Positions 1 through 8,994 of a DNA stretch of 64,000 nt are shown here, in pieces (position 1 is the stretch's first letter; each line of letters opens with the position of its first letter). The DNA lies in NCBI GenBank assembly GCA_963715635.1, contig OY970261.1, positions 1,240,001 to 1,304,000 of the forward strand. The letters run 5' to 3'. The translations under genes and the position numbers were made by a program. The notes beneath the pieces are model-generated. The model worked only from the letters and a program-made list of their open reading frames with translations. It made no database searches and was not told the DNA's origin. The DNA is from JAPKZH01 sp963715635 (lineage in GTDB: Bacteria; Acidobacteriota; Aminicenantia; Aminicenantales; UBA4085).

Positions 1-1587
1 CTGGTTCCAGATCTCCGACCGGAACGTCCAGACCTGATAGGCGCCGGTATGGTCGGGATTATCGAAATAGAGAAGGATGTTGCCGGGATGTTTCCGGGTC
101 GTGTGGAAGGGCGCGTTCTGGTATTCGAAGCCGACCTTGATCTCGTGGTTGCCGCCCAGAAAATCGTCCTTGAAATAATCGGCGAAGGCGTTGAACTGGT
201 AGCGGTCGGAATAGTACCAGGTGTAGTTGTAATACGCGTTCTCATACCCGCCGGTCACGGGCGAGGTATAGTAGATCCTGATCGCGGGCTGGTTCATGTC
301 CACTTCAGGCTGATTGCCGGTCTGATACCACATGTTGTTGACGCCCAGCTTAAAATTCAGGATGAGGTTCGATCCCAGCGTCCAGGTGTCCTCTATATGA
401 TAAAAATAGGAGGGGGAATCCTGAAGAGCGGTCGTCACCGGCGGCCGCGTGATCGACGCCGAGCGGTGGGGCTGGTATTTGTTGTCGTAGTTGACCCAGC
501 CCATGAGCTTATTGTTGTTCGTGAGCTGGAAGCTCATCTTGAACGTGCCATGCGTCAGCGAGGCATAGTCCGTTTGGGGAACGCCGTTCAGCGTATAGCC
601 GATGATGAAGCGGTTGATGACCGTGTTGCGGAAGGCGCCGTAGAACCAGAGCTTGTCCTTGATGATCGGCCCGCCGAACTCACCACCCCATTCGTAATAA
701 TAGTCCAAGGGATTGCCCGAGCCGACATTCGCGTATTGGGGGTTCTTAATCTTGTCCGGGATATTATTCGCCTGGAGTTTAATAAAGCCTAACAGCTCCT
801 TGCTCGTCTCGCCGTAGAGGCTGATCCCCCCGCTGAACTTGTTGCCGCCCGATTTGGTGATCATGTTGAGGACGACGCCGCCGACCTGGATGTCGGCGGT
901 ATGGGCGCCGGTCTCGACCTGGATTTCCTCGAAGGAGTCGAAGTCATAATACATGGCTGAGGCGCCGTTCGCCGCGGCGTCTGTCATGTTCACGCCGTCG
1001 ATGGTATAGTTGGTCTGGTTGCGCAGCGTCCCATGGGAATAGGCGCTGCTCTGGTTGCCGGCCGTGCTTCCCCCCACGTTCTCGCGGTCCATGACCATGC
1101 CCGGGGTCATGGACATGATGACCCATGGGTCGCGCGCGCTGGGCAGCTTTTGCAGCATAGCCTGAGTGAAGTTGGTCTGGATCGTGCTGGATTTGATGTC
1201 GACGACGGGTGATTCCCCGACGACCGTGACATTCTCTTCGATGGCCGTAGCTTCCATAGTGACCGTCATGGACGTCGTTTTTCGGACAGAGACTTCGACG
1301 CCCGTTTTCTTGACGGTCTTGAATCCGGGCAGGGCGAATGTCATGTCATAAGTTCCGGGAGAAAGAAAATTGAACCGGAAAGCACCCGTCGTGGACGTTG
1401 TCGCGGAAGCCGTTCCTGTGAGGAGAGCCGATCCGGTGATGGTGATGGCGACGCCGGGCAAGGCGTTCCCTTCCGCGTCGACGACCGTCCCGGAGATATT
1501 CCCTGTCTGAAGCGTGTCCTGGGCAGTCACAACGCCGGTCAGGAACACGAAGCAGAGAACAAAAATACCGACGTGTCTTTTTCTCAT
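1..1587 (-). CDS. TonB-dependent receptor with N-terminal carboxypeptidase-regulatory domain (3' end outside window)
   Basis: Outer-membrane receptor, presumably for uptake of a large nutrient such as glycan or peptide fragments. The frame is open from an ATG at 1587 to the window edge, giving 529 codons of the N-terminal part; the rest of the barrel lies beyond base 1. The start follows a strong AGGAGGGAT ribosome binding site. A signal peptide (about residues 1-23, ending TAQ) is followed by a carboxypeptidase-regulatory-like Ig fold (about 30-110, with GTVVDAEGNALPGV and the SPGTYDMTFALPGFK ending). A plug domain follows, with TNYTIDGVNMTD and GGVVLNMITKSGGNKFSGG, and then barrel strands rich in Tyr, Trp and Asn. 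This architecture is typical of Oar-like receptors of Acidobacteriota and relatives. The neighbouring RpiR regulator and an upstream palindrome suggest sugar-responsive control. The substrate cannot be read from sequence. Confidence 0.9.
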   Translation of the reverse strand, partial: MRKRHVGIFVLCFVFLTGVVTAQDTLQTGNISGTVVDAEGNALPGVAITITGSALLTGTASATTSTTGAFRFNFLSPGTYDMTFALPGFKTVKKTGVEVSVRKTTSMTVTMEATAIEENVTVVGESPVVDIKSSTIQTNFTQAMLQKLPSARDPWVIMSMTPGMVMDRENVGGSTAGNQSSAYSHGTLRNQTNYTIDGVNMTDAAANGASAMYYDFDSFEEIQVETGAHTADIQVGGVVLNMITKSGGNKFSGGISLYGETSKELLGFIKLQANNIPDKIKNPQYANVGSGNPLDYYYEWGGEFGGPIIKDKLWFYGAFRNTVINRFIIGYTLNGVPQTDYASLTHGTFKMSFQLTNNNKLMGWVNYDNKYQPHRSASITRPPVTTALQDSPSYFYHIEDTWTLGSNLILNFKLGVNNMWYQTGNQPEVDMNQPAIRIYYTSPVTGGYENAYYNYTWYYSDRYQFNAFADYFKDDFLGGNHEIKVGFEYQNAPFHTTRKHPGNILLYFDNPDHTGAYQVWTFRSEIWNQ

Positions 1588-1643
1588 ACGATCCCTCCTT
1601 TAATGGGTCGGGGGACCTCGCGGCCACTTACCGTCCCCTTAAA

Positions 1644-1661
1644 ATGAAACAATTCTTTCAT
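1644..1661. promoter_or_regulatory. Candidate operator palindrome upstream of the TonB receptor
   Basis: The sequence ATGAAA-CAATTC-TTTCAT is a perfect 6-bp inverted repeat around a 6-bp centre, lying 57 bp upstream of the receptor start and 58 bp beyond the end of the RpiR gene. Operators of RpiR-family regulators are often palindromes with TGAAA/TTTCA arms, so this is a plausible binding site for the adjacent regulator. The assignment is inference from position and symmetry. Confidence 0.4.
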
Positions 1662-1718
1662 TAGCGCAAAAAAATGTATCCATTCTTGCATTTAGAAAAC
1701 CATATTTTCCGGCTTTTG

Positions 1719-2594
1719 TCAAGCCCGCAAGCCGAGGAATTCTCCCTCCAAGAGTTTGTTGATCAAATCAATATTGGCGACGACTTTCTTTTTATTGATC
1801 AGGGCCAGTTCTGTGGCGATGGCATTGATGATCATTATAACGGCCCCGAGAGAATTGGTGAACATCAGATTTTTCGTTTGGGCCAGAAGATAGCCGTGGG
1901 ACCACTGAGCGATGGGGGCGGTCGTCCGGTCTGTGATTGAAAGGCAAGTCATGCCCCGTTCAAAACAAAACCTCATGGCTTCGACCGTCTCCTTGGAATA
2001 GGGGGGAAAAGAAAACCCTAGGATGACATCTTTTTTGGTCAAGAGGACCAATTTTTCGATAAAGGAATGTTCATCTTTGAGACATACATGGGTCGTCACG
2101 CCCGCCTGATTCAACAAATAGGCCGTGAGACGGGCCAAGAGAGAACTGACCCCGATTCCGATCGTATAGACGCACCGCCCTTTTCTGAGGCTGTCGATGA
2201 ATTTTTTTAACGTTTCCTGTTGGAGATGGTGGAGCGTTGCATTGATATTTTCTACCTCCTGTTCAGCGATCTTGATCACTGTCGAAATCTGGTTGCCGTT
2301 GGGGGTAAGGAGCCTGAAGCGGTCTTCGGGCATCATCTCTTCTTTGACTTCATCCATCATCTGAGATCGCAACTGTTGAAAGCCCGAAAATCCGAGATGC
2401 TGGGCAAATCTCACGATTGTCGCAGAGCTGATTCCCGTGTTCTTGGCGAGCTGATCGGTTGATTGGGCAAATGCCGTACGCAGGTTTTGGCTGAGGTAGT
2501 CGGCAATTTTCTTTTCTTTCCTGGAGAGAAGAGGATAATTTTTGACGATCCTCTCTTGAAGCGAAAGCTTCTTCGGGCTGTCGATTTCTTTCAT
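1719..2594 (-). CDS. MurR/RpiR family transcriptional regulator (HTH + SIS)
   Basis: Cytoplasmic sugar-phosphate-responsive DNA-binding protein of 291 aa, the usual family length. An N-terminal RpiR-type helix-turn-helix covers about residues 12-85 (LSRKEKKIADYLSQN, then TDQLAKNTGISSATIVRFAQHLGFSGFQQLR). A C-terminal SIS domain covers about 125-260 (CVYTIGIGVSSLLARLTAYLLNQAG), which in this family binds a phosphorylated sugar. It lies between a TonB receptor and a YfcC-type permease on the same strand, and probably controls one or both. The ribosome binding site is weak (GGACAGTAGAAA before the ATG). The inducing ligand is unknown. Confidence 0.9.
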   Translation of the reverse strand: MKEIDSPKKLSLQERIVKNYPLLSRKEKKIADYLSQNLRTAFAQSTDQLAKNTGISSATIVRFAQHLGFSGFQQLRSQMMDEVKEEMMPEDRFRLLTPNGNQISTVIKIAEQEVENINATLHHLQQETLKKFIDSLRKGRCVYTIGIGVSSLLARLTAYLLNQAGVTTHVCLKDEHSFIEKLVLLTKKDVILGFSFPPYSKETVEAMRFCFERGMTCLSITDRTTAPIAQWSHGYLLAQTKNLMFTNSLGAVIMIINAIATELALINKKKVVANIDLINKLLEGEFLGLRA

Positions 2595-2651
2595 TTTCTA
2601 CTGTCCATTATCTATTGAGGCATCCGATGAGTCAAGGAGGTCGAGGGGCGC

Positions 2652-4067
2652 CTACAACGGACCCCAATTCATTAGAATCGGGGGGATGAGCGCGATGAGG
2701 CTGAAGATGATCAAAACGATCATCAGCGGGACGAACCACTTGGCCCACTTTTCCCAAGGGATCATGGCCACTCCCAAAACGCCCATGGTGACAGCTGATG
2801 TCGGCAGGATGGGATTGATCACTTCGCAGAGCTGGAAAGCCAAGACCGTTGTCTGCCTGGTGATGCCGACGAGATCGCTCAAGGGGGCCATGATCGGCAT
2901 GGTCAGAGCCGCCTGGGCCGTTCCTGAATGGATGAAGAAATTGATGACGCCCTGAGTCAGGAACATCATGTGGGCCGTGATCAGATTGGGAACGGCGGAG
3001 ATCGCTCCCGCCGTGAATCGAAGCACCGTGTCCAGTACCACGGCTTCTTTGAGGATGATCAGGATAGCCCTGCCGCCGGCGATGATCAAGGTCACATTCA
3101 TCACGTCTTTGGCCCCGGCGACAAAATGGGCGGCTATTTCCGAGGGAGGGATCCTGGCGATGATTCCGGAGATGAGCCCGATGCCCAAGAACAGCGCGGC
3201 GATTTCTTCCATGTACCAGCCCTTGGTGAGAATCCCGTAAATCAACAAGCCGATGCCCAGGAATAAGACTAGCAAAATCATTTTCTGGGCGGGACCCCAA
3301 GCGATGGTCTTTGATCCATCGGCAGAAACCGTATAGCCTCTGGATTGGTCGATCTCGTAGACTGGGCTTTTTTTGGGGTCTTTGACGATTTTTTTAGCAT
3401 AGAGCATCACGAAAATGATAGCAATTGTTGTGGCGATCACCCATAGGATCAACCGGTAGGCGAGGCCCGAATAAAGAGGGATATCGGATAATCCTTGGGC
3501 GATTCCGACCGTGAATGGATTAAAAAAGGCGGCCGAAAAACCGACCGCCGACCCCAAGAACGGAATAGCCACGCCGACGATGGAATCGTAGCCGAGAGAA
3601 AGGGCCAGCGGAATGAAAATGAGCACGAACGGGATCGATTCCTCGGCCATTCCATAGACGCCGCCGGCCAGGGAAAACACGACCATTAAAACAGGAATCA
3701 CGAATTTTTTCGAGCGTGGGTTTCTGGAGAAGAATTGGGCCAGCTTTTGAATGCCCGATTCGATAGCCCCGGTTTTTCCCAGGATGGAAAAGACTCCGCC
3801 GAAGATAAAAATCAGGAAGATGATGAGGGCCCCGTCCTGAAAGCCGCGGATCGGGGCGATCAGCAGCCATTGCGGCCCCAAAATTTTTTTGGCGATGGGA
3901 CTGTACGTGCCGGGGACGGTCACCAATCGCTTCTGGCCCTGGAATGATTTTTCTGCGCGCTGATACTCTCCGGAGGGAATCAAAAGACTAAGCACATAAA
4001 CCGCGATGACCAGTAGATAAATCAGGACCAGGGTGTGGGGAAGTTTTAAAACGGGTCGTTTTTTCAT
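2652..4067 (-). CDS. YfcC family (C4-dicarboxylate anaerobic carrier-like) membrane transporter
   Basis: Polytopic inner-membrane carrier of 471 aa with about 12 hydrophobic segments. It opens with LKLPHTLVLIYLLVIAVYVLSLLIPSGEYQR, the characteristic first membrane span and loop of the YfcC group. Other family features are the glycine-rich segments around SLAGGVYGMAEESIPFVL and the late FFIHSGTAQAALTMPIM span. The YfcC/DcuC-like families carry carboxylates, but substrates are mostly untested. The gene is 57 bp upstream of the RpiR regulator on the same strand, so the two are likely co-transcribed and the substrate probably relates to the regulator's ligand. Confidence 0.82.
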   Translation of the reverse strand: MKKRPVLKLPHTLVLIYLLVIAVYVLSLLIPSGEYQRAEKSFQGQKRLVTVPGTYSPIAKKILGPQWLLIAPIRGFQDGALIIFLIFIFGGVFSILGKTGAIESGIQKLAQFFSRNPRSKKFVIPVLMVVFSLAGGVYGMAEESIPFVLIFIPLALSLGYDSIVGVAIPFLGSAVGFSAAFFNPFTVGIAQGLSDIPLYSGLAYRLILWVIATTIAIIFVMLYAKKIVKDPKKSPVYEIDQSRGYTVSADGSKTIAWGPAQKMILLVLFLGIGLLIYGILTKGWYMEEIAALFLGIGLISGIIARIPPSEIAAHFVAGAKDVMNVTLIIAGGRAILIILKEAVVLDTVLRFTAGAISAVPNLITAHMMFLTQGVINFFIHSGTAQAALTMPIMAPLSDLVGITRQTTVLAFQLCEVINPILPTSAVTMGVLGVAMIPWEKWAKWFVPLMIVLIIFSLIALIPPILMNWGPL

Positions 4068-4097
4068 GATAGTCTTCTGAGCTCTTGCAGACGATAT

Positions 4098-4105
4098 TTT
4101 ATAAT
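4098..4105. promoter_or_regulatory. Overlapping divergent -10-like boxes between yfcC-like gene and SpoIIM-like gene
   Basis: On the plus strand TATAAT reads at 4100-4105, and on the minus strand TATAAA reads at 4103-4098. Both lie in the 88-bp AT-rich divergent intergenic region. Neither has a convincing -35 box. The minus-strand side also has two copies of TATCATTA just upstream. This is a weak call. Confidence 0.28.
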
Positions 4106-4155
4106 GATACGAAAATTAATGATAGAAAACTTTAACGCCTCCATGTAAAATCAGG

Positions 4156-4815
4156 GTGAGAGAGGAAAAACAAGCCTTGAAAATCGTTCAGTTGTTTCAA
4201 AAAGCCAAGTGGATTTTTCTCATCATGCTGGCCGTGTATATCCTAGGGTTTTTTGGGGGATTTGCAGCCGTCAAACTCAAGCTGGCCGATCCAAATCAAG
4301 TCCGCGGCATGAAAGTCTATGAGCTCAACAGGAACCTTGAATACAAAGTGCCTGGATATGGAAGGCTACTCCAAAAATACAAGAATTGGGAACGGCAGAA
4401 GCTCTTCGGCCATCTTTCTAAGGGCCACGTTGTCCAGGCCATGTTCACGATCTTTTTTAACAATTGGGTTTTCGCTAATCTCACGATGATCGTCAGAGCG
4501 CTTTTTCTAGTGCCAATGATTCTCTATCCTTTCGGCCGCTTCCTGCAGGGAATGATGTTCGCCCAAACGGCCGTGTCCTATCAGATGTGGGGGACGCTCA
4601 TCTGCGAATTCGGCGGCTATTTTTTGACCATTTGCGGAACATTGGCTGCCGTCTTCTGGACCCTGCTCTATAAAAGCTTCGGCTTTTCCACTCGAAAGCA
4701 GGCCTTCTGGAGTGGGTTGAAATTCTTAGGCCTCATGTATTTTGTCTCCGCATTTTTTATCCTATTTGGCAGCTATATCGAAACCATGTTCATACTCGGC
4801 ATGACGCTCAGCTGA
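4156..4815 (+). CDS. SpoIIM-like (DUF95) integral membrane protein
   Basis: Predicted inner-membrane protein of about 219 aa with an N-terminal span (about 17-36), a soluble segment rich in charged residues, and four further spans. The segment FFNNWVFANLTMIVRALFLVPMILYPFGRFLQGMMFAQ and the ending FGSYIETMFILG match the stage II sporulation protein M-like family: an asparagine-rich first membrane motif and a late acidic residue before the last span. Members occur in many non-sporulating bacteria with no known function. The track start is GTG at 4156. A TTG at 4177 preceded by GAGAGGAA is an equally good start. A PfkB kinase follows 57 bp downstream on the same strand. Confidence 0.6.
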   Translation: MREEKQALKIVQLFQKAKWIFLIMLAVYILGFFGGFAAVKLKLADPNQVRGMKVYELNRNLEYKVPGYGRLLQKYKNWERQKLFGHLSKGHVVQAMFTIFFNNWVFANLTMIVRALFLVPMILYPFGRFLQGMMFAQTAVSYQMWGTLICEFGGYFLTICGTLAAVFWTLLYKSFGFSTRKQAFWSGLKFLGLMYFVSAFFILFGSYIETMFILGMTLS

Positions 4816-4872
4816 AAAGATCGGCCGAGTCGGCGCAAGCTCCATGATGAACATTTTCCTGACGAGCGGACC

Positions 4873-5817
4873 ATGAACAAAAAGAAACCAGTGGTTTGTC
4901 TCGGGATCATGGTGGCGGATGTCGTCGGCCGCCCCGTCGAATCTTTCCCCGATAAGGGAAGGCTTGTCCTCGTCGATGAAATGAGCCTGCATACCGGGGG
5001 ATGCGCCGTGAATACCGCCATCGGCCTGGCGAAATTGGGTATTCCGGTCGAAGTCATCGGAAAAGTTGGAAATGACGCCTTCGGGGATTTTCTTCTCGTT
5101 GAACTCAAAAAATATCTGGTGGGGACCAAGGGCGTCCGGCGGGATCAGACAACGGGGACGTCGGCCACGATGGTGATGGTCCGTCCGGACGGCGAGCGCA
5201 GCTTTATTCATTATCTTGGCGCCAATGCCCGGCTGCGGCCCAAGGACATCGATTTCGGCCTGGTCCAGAAATCTTCGATCCTTCATTTTGCGGGGACGTT
5301 TGTCTTGCCCGGAATTGACGGTGAGCCGAGTGTCGCATTGCTCCGCAAGGCCCGCGCGGCAGGTGTCATGATTTTTCTCGATACCGTGTGGGATGCGTCA
5401 AACCGCTGGATGGAACTCTTGGCGCCCTACCTTCCTTTGATCGATTATTTTGTGCCCAGCCTGGGCGAAGCGCAGCAATTGACGGGATTGGAGCAGCCTC
5501 AGGATGTGGCCCGTGCTCTGTTAGACGGGGGAGCCGGTGTCGTGGCCCTGAAGATGGGCGCCGACGGCTGTCTGGTCATGACCCAGGAGGGCGAAAAATT
5601 TCTCGTCCCGGCCTTTAAAGTCCAAGTCGTCGATGCCACGGGTGCGGGCGATGCCTTCGCCGCCGGCTTTATCGCCGGTGTCCGGCAGGCATGGCCGCTG
5701 GAACAGACGGCCAGGTTTGCCAATGCGGTCGGCGCGCTCTGTGTTACAAAAATCGGGGCGTCCGGCGGCATTCGCTCCATGACAGAAACGCTCGAATTTA
5801 TGGACCCCGGAAGTTGA
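4873..5817 (+). CDS. PfkB family carbohydrate kinase (ribokinase-like)
   Basis: Cytoplasmic ATP-dependent sugar or nucleoside kinase of 314 aa. Both PfkB signatures are present: GGCAVNTAIGLAKLGIPVEVIGKVGNDAFG near residues 42-71, and DATGAGDAFAAGF at 254-266, where Asp260 is the expected catalytic base and GAGD forms the anion hole. The length and fold order fit ribokinase or 2-keto-3-deoxygluconate kinase relatives, but the substrate cannot be assigned. The ribosome binding site is weak (GACGAGCGGACC before ATG). It follows the SpoIIM-like gene closely, so co-transcription is likely. Its stop codon overlaps the -35 region of the next promoter. Confidence 0.88.
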   Translation: MNKKKPVVCLGIMVADVVGRPVESFPDKGRLVLVDEMSLHTGGCAVNTAIGLAKLGIPVEVIGKVGNDAFGDFLLVELKKYLVGTKGVRRDQTTGTSATMVMVRPDGERSFIHYLGANARLRPKDIDFGLVQKSSILHFAGTFVLPGIDGEPSVALLRKARAAGVMIFLDTVWDASNRWMELLAPYLPLIDYFVPSLGEAQQLTGLEQPQDVARALLDGGAGVVALKMGADGCLVMTQEGEKFLVPAFKVQVVDATGAGDAFAAGFIAGVRQAWPLEQTARFANAVGALCVTKIGASGGIRSMTETLEFMDPGS

Positions 5818-5840
5818 TTTTTTCATCCCGATGGTATAAT
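5814..5840 (+). promoter_or_regulatory. Sigma70-type promoter for the S9 peptidase gene
   Basis: A perfect TATAAT at 5835-5840 is preceded by TGG, an extended -10. TTGATT at 5814-5819 could be the -35 box, but the 15-bp spacing is short, so the extended -10 probably carries most of the activity. A transcript starting near 5847 would have a leader of about 100 nt. Confidence 0.5.
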
Positions 5841-5948
5841 TATGAATCTCTTTTTATGAACACCCTTCCATCGTGCTTGTTTCTTTGTTTTCCAGCCAAT
5901 CGAAAGCATTTAAATCCGTTTCAATAACAATTCAAAGGAGGAGGTTTT

Positions 5949-8594
5949 ATGAAACGACACGTTTTTGTCCCGGCCTTGTTTTTTGTCTTTCTTCTTGGAA
6001 CCGCGGCGCTCATGGTTGCCGAGAATATGCCTGTTAAAAAAGCGAACTACGAGCTCGCCTCCCGATGGACATCGGCAAAAATCGGGAAGCTCGTCTTCGA
6101 CACGTCTGTTTCTCCTCACTGGCTCGAATTTAGCGAGCGGTTCTGGTACAGCTATGAAACCAGCAAGGGCCGATCCTTCTTTATCGTCGATCCCATCCGA
6201 AGGACAAAAACGCCGGTATACGACAATGCCAAGATGGCCGCCATGCTCACCAAAATCGTCCTGACTCCCTACGATGCCCAGCACCTGCCCATCCGGACGA
6301 TCAAGTTCATCAAAAAAGACACCGCCATCCAGTTTGAGCTCGAGGTGCAGAAAGATATTGACGTTGCGACATCCAAAGGCGTCATAAAAGCCGGCGATAT
6401 TGCGAAGGAAAAAGAAGAGAAGGAAAAGGCCGAGAAAGAGAAAGAAAAAGCCAAGGAACAGGAAAAGGACAAGGAAAAGAAGGATGTCGAAAAGGGCAAA
6501 GAGGCTGAAAGGCCGAAAGAAGAGGAAGCCAAGACGAAGACGCTTGGTTTTGAGTATGACCTAACCTCCGGGAAATTGACGCTTCTCGAGGATTATGAAA
6601 CGCCCCCCAAGAAGCCCCGCTGGGCTAGTTTATCGCCCGACGAGAAGACCGCCATTTTTGCCCGGGGCTATAATCTTTACATGATGGATGCGGATAGCTA
6701 TGCCCTTGCCCAGAAGAAAGCCGACGACCCCAAGATTAAGGAAGTCCAGCTGACGACCGACGGTATCGAACACGACAGCTACGCCCGCGATTTGAACGAT
6801 GAAGAGAAAAAGGAATACCAGAAGGACGAGAAGGACAGGAAAGATTACCGAGTTCCTTCCATCGGCATCGTTTGGTCAAAGGATTCGCGCAAGTTCTCCT
6901 GCAGGAGGAGCGATGAGCGCAAGGTCTCGGATTTGTGGGTCATCAATTCGCTGTCCAATCCCCGGCCGACGCTCGAGACCTACCGCTACGCTATGCCCGG
7001 CGAAGAGAACATCCCCCAGGTCGAGCTCCTGATCTTTGACCGCGAAACGAAAAAAATCGTCAAAGTCAAGGCTGACAAGTTCAAAGATCAGTCGCTGTCT
7101 GTCGCGATGGACCGCATGAAGTCCATCGACCGGGAAAAAGAGAAGTCTTATTCCCAGTGGCTGAGCGACACCTCGGACAAGATCTATTTCACGCGCCAGA
7201 GCCGAGACCTGCACAAGCTCGATATTTGCTTAGCCAACACGGAAACGGGTGACGTGAAAGTCATTATCGAGGAACGCCTGAATACGTACATCGACAGCCA
7301 GCCGCTGCGCATTGTCAACAACGGGAAGGAGGTCATATTTTGGTCCGAGCGCGATGGCTGGGGCCACTATTATCTCTACGACGAGAACGGAACGCTGAAA
7401 AACCAGATCACCTCGGGTGAATACACCTGCCAGGGTATCGTCGGTATCGATGATAGGCTGCGGATCCTCTATGTCAACGCCTGCGGCCGAGAGGCCAATG
7501 AAGACCCTTATTTCATGCATCTCTACCGCGTCAATTTTGACGGCACGGGCATGAAGCTCGTGGACCCCGGGGACACTTCGCATTCGATCGGCATGAATGA
7601 CGCCTCGAAATATTTTGTAGACAATTTTTCTAGGGTCGATACGGCGCCCAAGGCCCAGTTCCGGGACGTCATGGGCAATTTGCTACTGGAGCTGGAGACC
7701 ACGGATGTGAGCGCCCTGCTCGAGGCCGGCTATAAATATCCCGAATCGTTCAAGGTCAAAGCCGACGACGGGATCACGGACCTCTACGGCGTCATGTATA
7801 AGCCGTTTGATTTTGACCAGAACAAGAAGTATCCGATCATCGCTTTTGTCTATCCCGGGCCTCAGACGGAAAGCGTAACCAAGACGTTTTCGCCGCGGAG
7901 CCAGAACATTTCGCTGGCCCAGTTCGGGTTTATTATTATCGAAGTCGGGAACAGGGGAGGGAACCCACAGCGGTCCAAATGGTATCATAATTACGGCTAC
8001 GGCAACCTGCGCGATTACGGCCTGGCCGATAAAAAACGGGCCATCGAGCAGCTGGCCATGAAATATCCTTTTATCGATATCGATAAGGTGGGGATCTATG
8101 GCCACTCCGGCGGCGGGTTCATGTCCACGGCCGCCCTGCTCGTCTACCCAGATTTCTTTAAGGTCGCCGTATCCTCGTCGGGCAACCACGAGAACAATGT
8201 TTATAACAATACCTGGTCCGAAAAGCACCATGGCATCAAGGAAGTCGTGGACAAAGACGGGAATGTCAAGTTCGAATACAGCATCGAGAAAAACTCGGAT
8301 ATCGCCAAAAACCTCAAGGGCCACCTGCTGATTGTGACGGGAGACATCGATAATAATGTGCATCCGGCCAACACCATCAGACTGGCGAATGCCCTCATCA
8401 AGGCCAACAAGAGGTTTGACTTTTTCCTGTTCCCGGGACAACGCCACGGCTACGGCGACATGAACGATTATTTCTTTTGGCTGCGAGCCGATTATTTCTG
8501 CAAGCATCTGATCGGGGATTATGCGGACAATGTGGATATGGTCGAGCTGAACAGGGAGAAGGAGCAGGTCGGAGACAAAAAGACGAGACGGTAG
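5949..8594 (+). CDS. S9 family peptidase (dipeptidyl-peptidase IV-like), secreted
   Basis: Serine exopeptidase of 881 aa, probably periplasmic. The signal peptide is about residues 1-25 (VFVPALFFVFLLGTAALMVAE). A DPP4-type N-terminal beta-propeller covers about 60-610. The alpha/beta-hydrolase domain covers about 620-865. The catalytic triad is readable: Ser720 in GIYGHSGGGF, Asp801 in GDIDNNVH and His833 in RHGYGD, in the order expected for prolyl oligopeptidase-fold enzymes. Such enzymes release dipeptides from peptide N-termini and fit a peptide-degrading lifestyle. An unusual run of almost pure Lys and Glu (about residues 151-197) is inserted in the propeller. The start is certain: AAAGGAGGAGG lies at 5934-5944. 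The gene has its own promoter and appears monocistronic. Confidence 0.93.
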   Translation: MKRHVFVPALFFVFLLGTAALMVAENMPVKKANYELASRWTSAKIGKLVFDTSVSPHWLEFSERFWYSYETSKGRSFFIVDPIRRTKTPVYDNAKMAAMLTKIVLTPYDAQHLPIRTIKFIKKDTAIQFELEVQKDIDVATSKGVIKAGDIAKEKEEKEKAEKEKEKAKEQEKDKEKKDVEKGKEAERPKEEEAKTKTLGFEYDLTSGKLTLLEDYETPPKKPRWASLSPDEKTAIFARGYNLYMMDADSYALAQKKADDPKIKEVQLTTDGIEHDSYARDLNDEEKKEYQKDEKDRKDYRVPSIGIVWSKDSRKFSCRRSDERKVSDLWVINSLSNPRPTLETYRYAMPGEENIPQVELLIFDRETKKIVKVKADKFKDQSLSVAMDRMKSIDREKEKSYSQWLSDTSDKIYFTRQSRDLHKLDICLANTETGDVKVIIEERLNTYIDSQPLRIVNNGKEVIFWSERDGWGHYYLYDENGTLKNQITSGEYTCQGIVGIDDRLRILYVNACGREANEDPYFMHLYRVNFDGTGMKLVDPGDTSHSIGMNDASKYFVDNFSRVDTAPKAQFRDVMGNLLLELETTDVSALLEAGYKYPESFKVKADDGITDLYGVMYKPFDFDQNKKYPIIAFVYPGPQTESVTKTFSPRSQNISLAQFGFIIIEVGNRGGNPQRSKWYHNYGYGNLRDYGLADKKRAIEQLAMKYPFIDIDKVGIYGHSGGGFMSTAALLVYPDFFKVAVSSSGNHENNVYNNTWSEKHHGIKEVVDKDGNVKFEYSIEKNSDIAKNLKGHLLIVTGDIDNNVHPANTIRLANALIKANKRFDFFLFPGQRHGYGDMNDYFFWLRADYFCKHLIGDYADNVDMVELNREKEQVGDKKTRR

Positions 8595-8651
8595 GGGATT
8601 CGGCACAAGCGACCATTTTTTTTGGGTCCTAACACGGCATATCGAGCGACG

Positions 8652-8680
8652 GGGGACATGGACCGTTGGTACGTGTCCCC
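8652..8680. repeat. Dispersed 29-bp imperfect palindrome, copy 1
   Basis: GGGGACATGGACC and GGTACGTGTCCCC arms flank a short centre. A second copy at 11623-11651 is identical at 25 of 29 positions. Both lie in intergenic DNA immediately after a plus-strand gene. This suggests a REP-like mobile or regulatory repeat family. Confidence 0.65.
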
Positions 8681-8720
8681 CTATTCTGCTTGACAATCGC
8701 CGGAAGGACGTCCGCTCTAT

Positions 8721-8750
8721 TTGACAGGAATTTTTGTGTTAAGATAAGAT
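8721..8750 (+). promoter_or_regulatory. Sigma70-type promoter before the hydrolase remnant and alkD-like gene
   Basis: TTGACA at 8721-8726 and TAAGAT at 8745-8750 are separated by 18 bp. The site lies 28 bp upstream of the GTG of the remnant ORF and probably drives the downstream alkD-like and thioredoxin genes. Confidence 0.5.
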
Positions 8751-8778
8751 TTTTACGACGGGAGATCATGGAGGACGC

Positions 8779-8994
8779 GTGAGACGATATTATGCCGCTC
8801 TCAGCTTTCTGTTCATGATATTGCTGTTTGCCGTGGCCGCGATCAATTACCGCCTGGCGCCTCAATCCCATTTCCCCGCTCAGATTCACGACTGCAAGTT
8901 GGCCGTCCGATATTTACGAAATAATGCCGAAGAGCTCGGCATCGACCCCGACAAGATCGGAATCTGGGGAAGCTCGGCCGGGGGAAAAAAATGA
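8779..8994 (+). pseudogene. Remnant of a secreted alpha/beta-hydrolase (esterase/lipase)
   Basis: A 71-codon ORF starting with GTG. Residues 1-20 look like a signal peptide (ALSFLFMILLFAVAA). They run directly into an internal piece of a carboxylesterase/BD-FAE-type hydrolase: INYRLAPQSHFPAQ, then AVRYLRNNAEELGIDPDKIGIWGSSAGG, which ends at the nucleophile elbow GSSAGG. Full-length relatives have roughly 60-80 residues between the signal and NYRLAP, and another 100 or more after the serine, including the catalytic Asp and His. The gene therefore lost an internal segment and its 3' half. Its stop overlaps the alkD-like ATG (ATGA), so translation through the remnant may still couple to the next gene. 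Confidence 0.7.
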
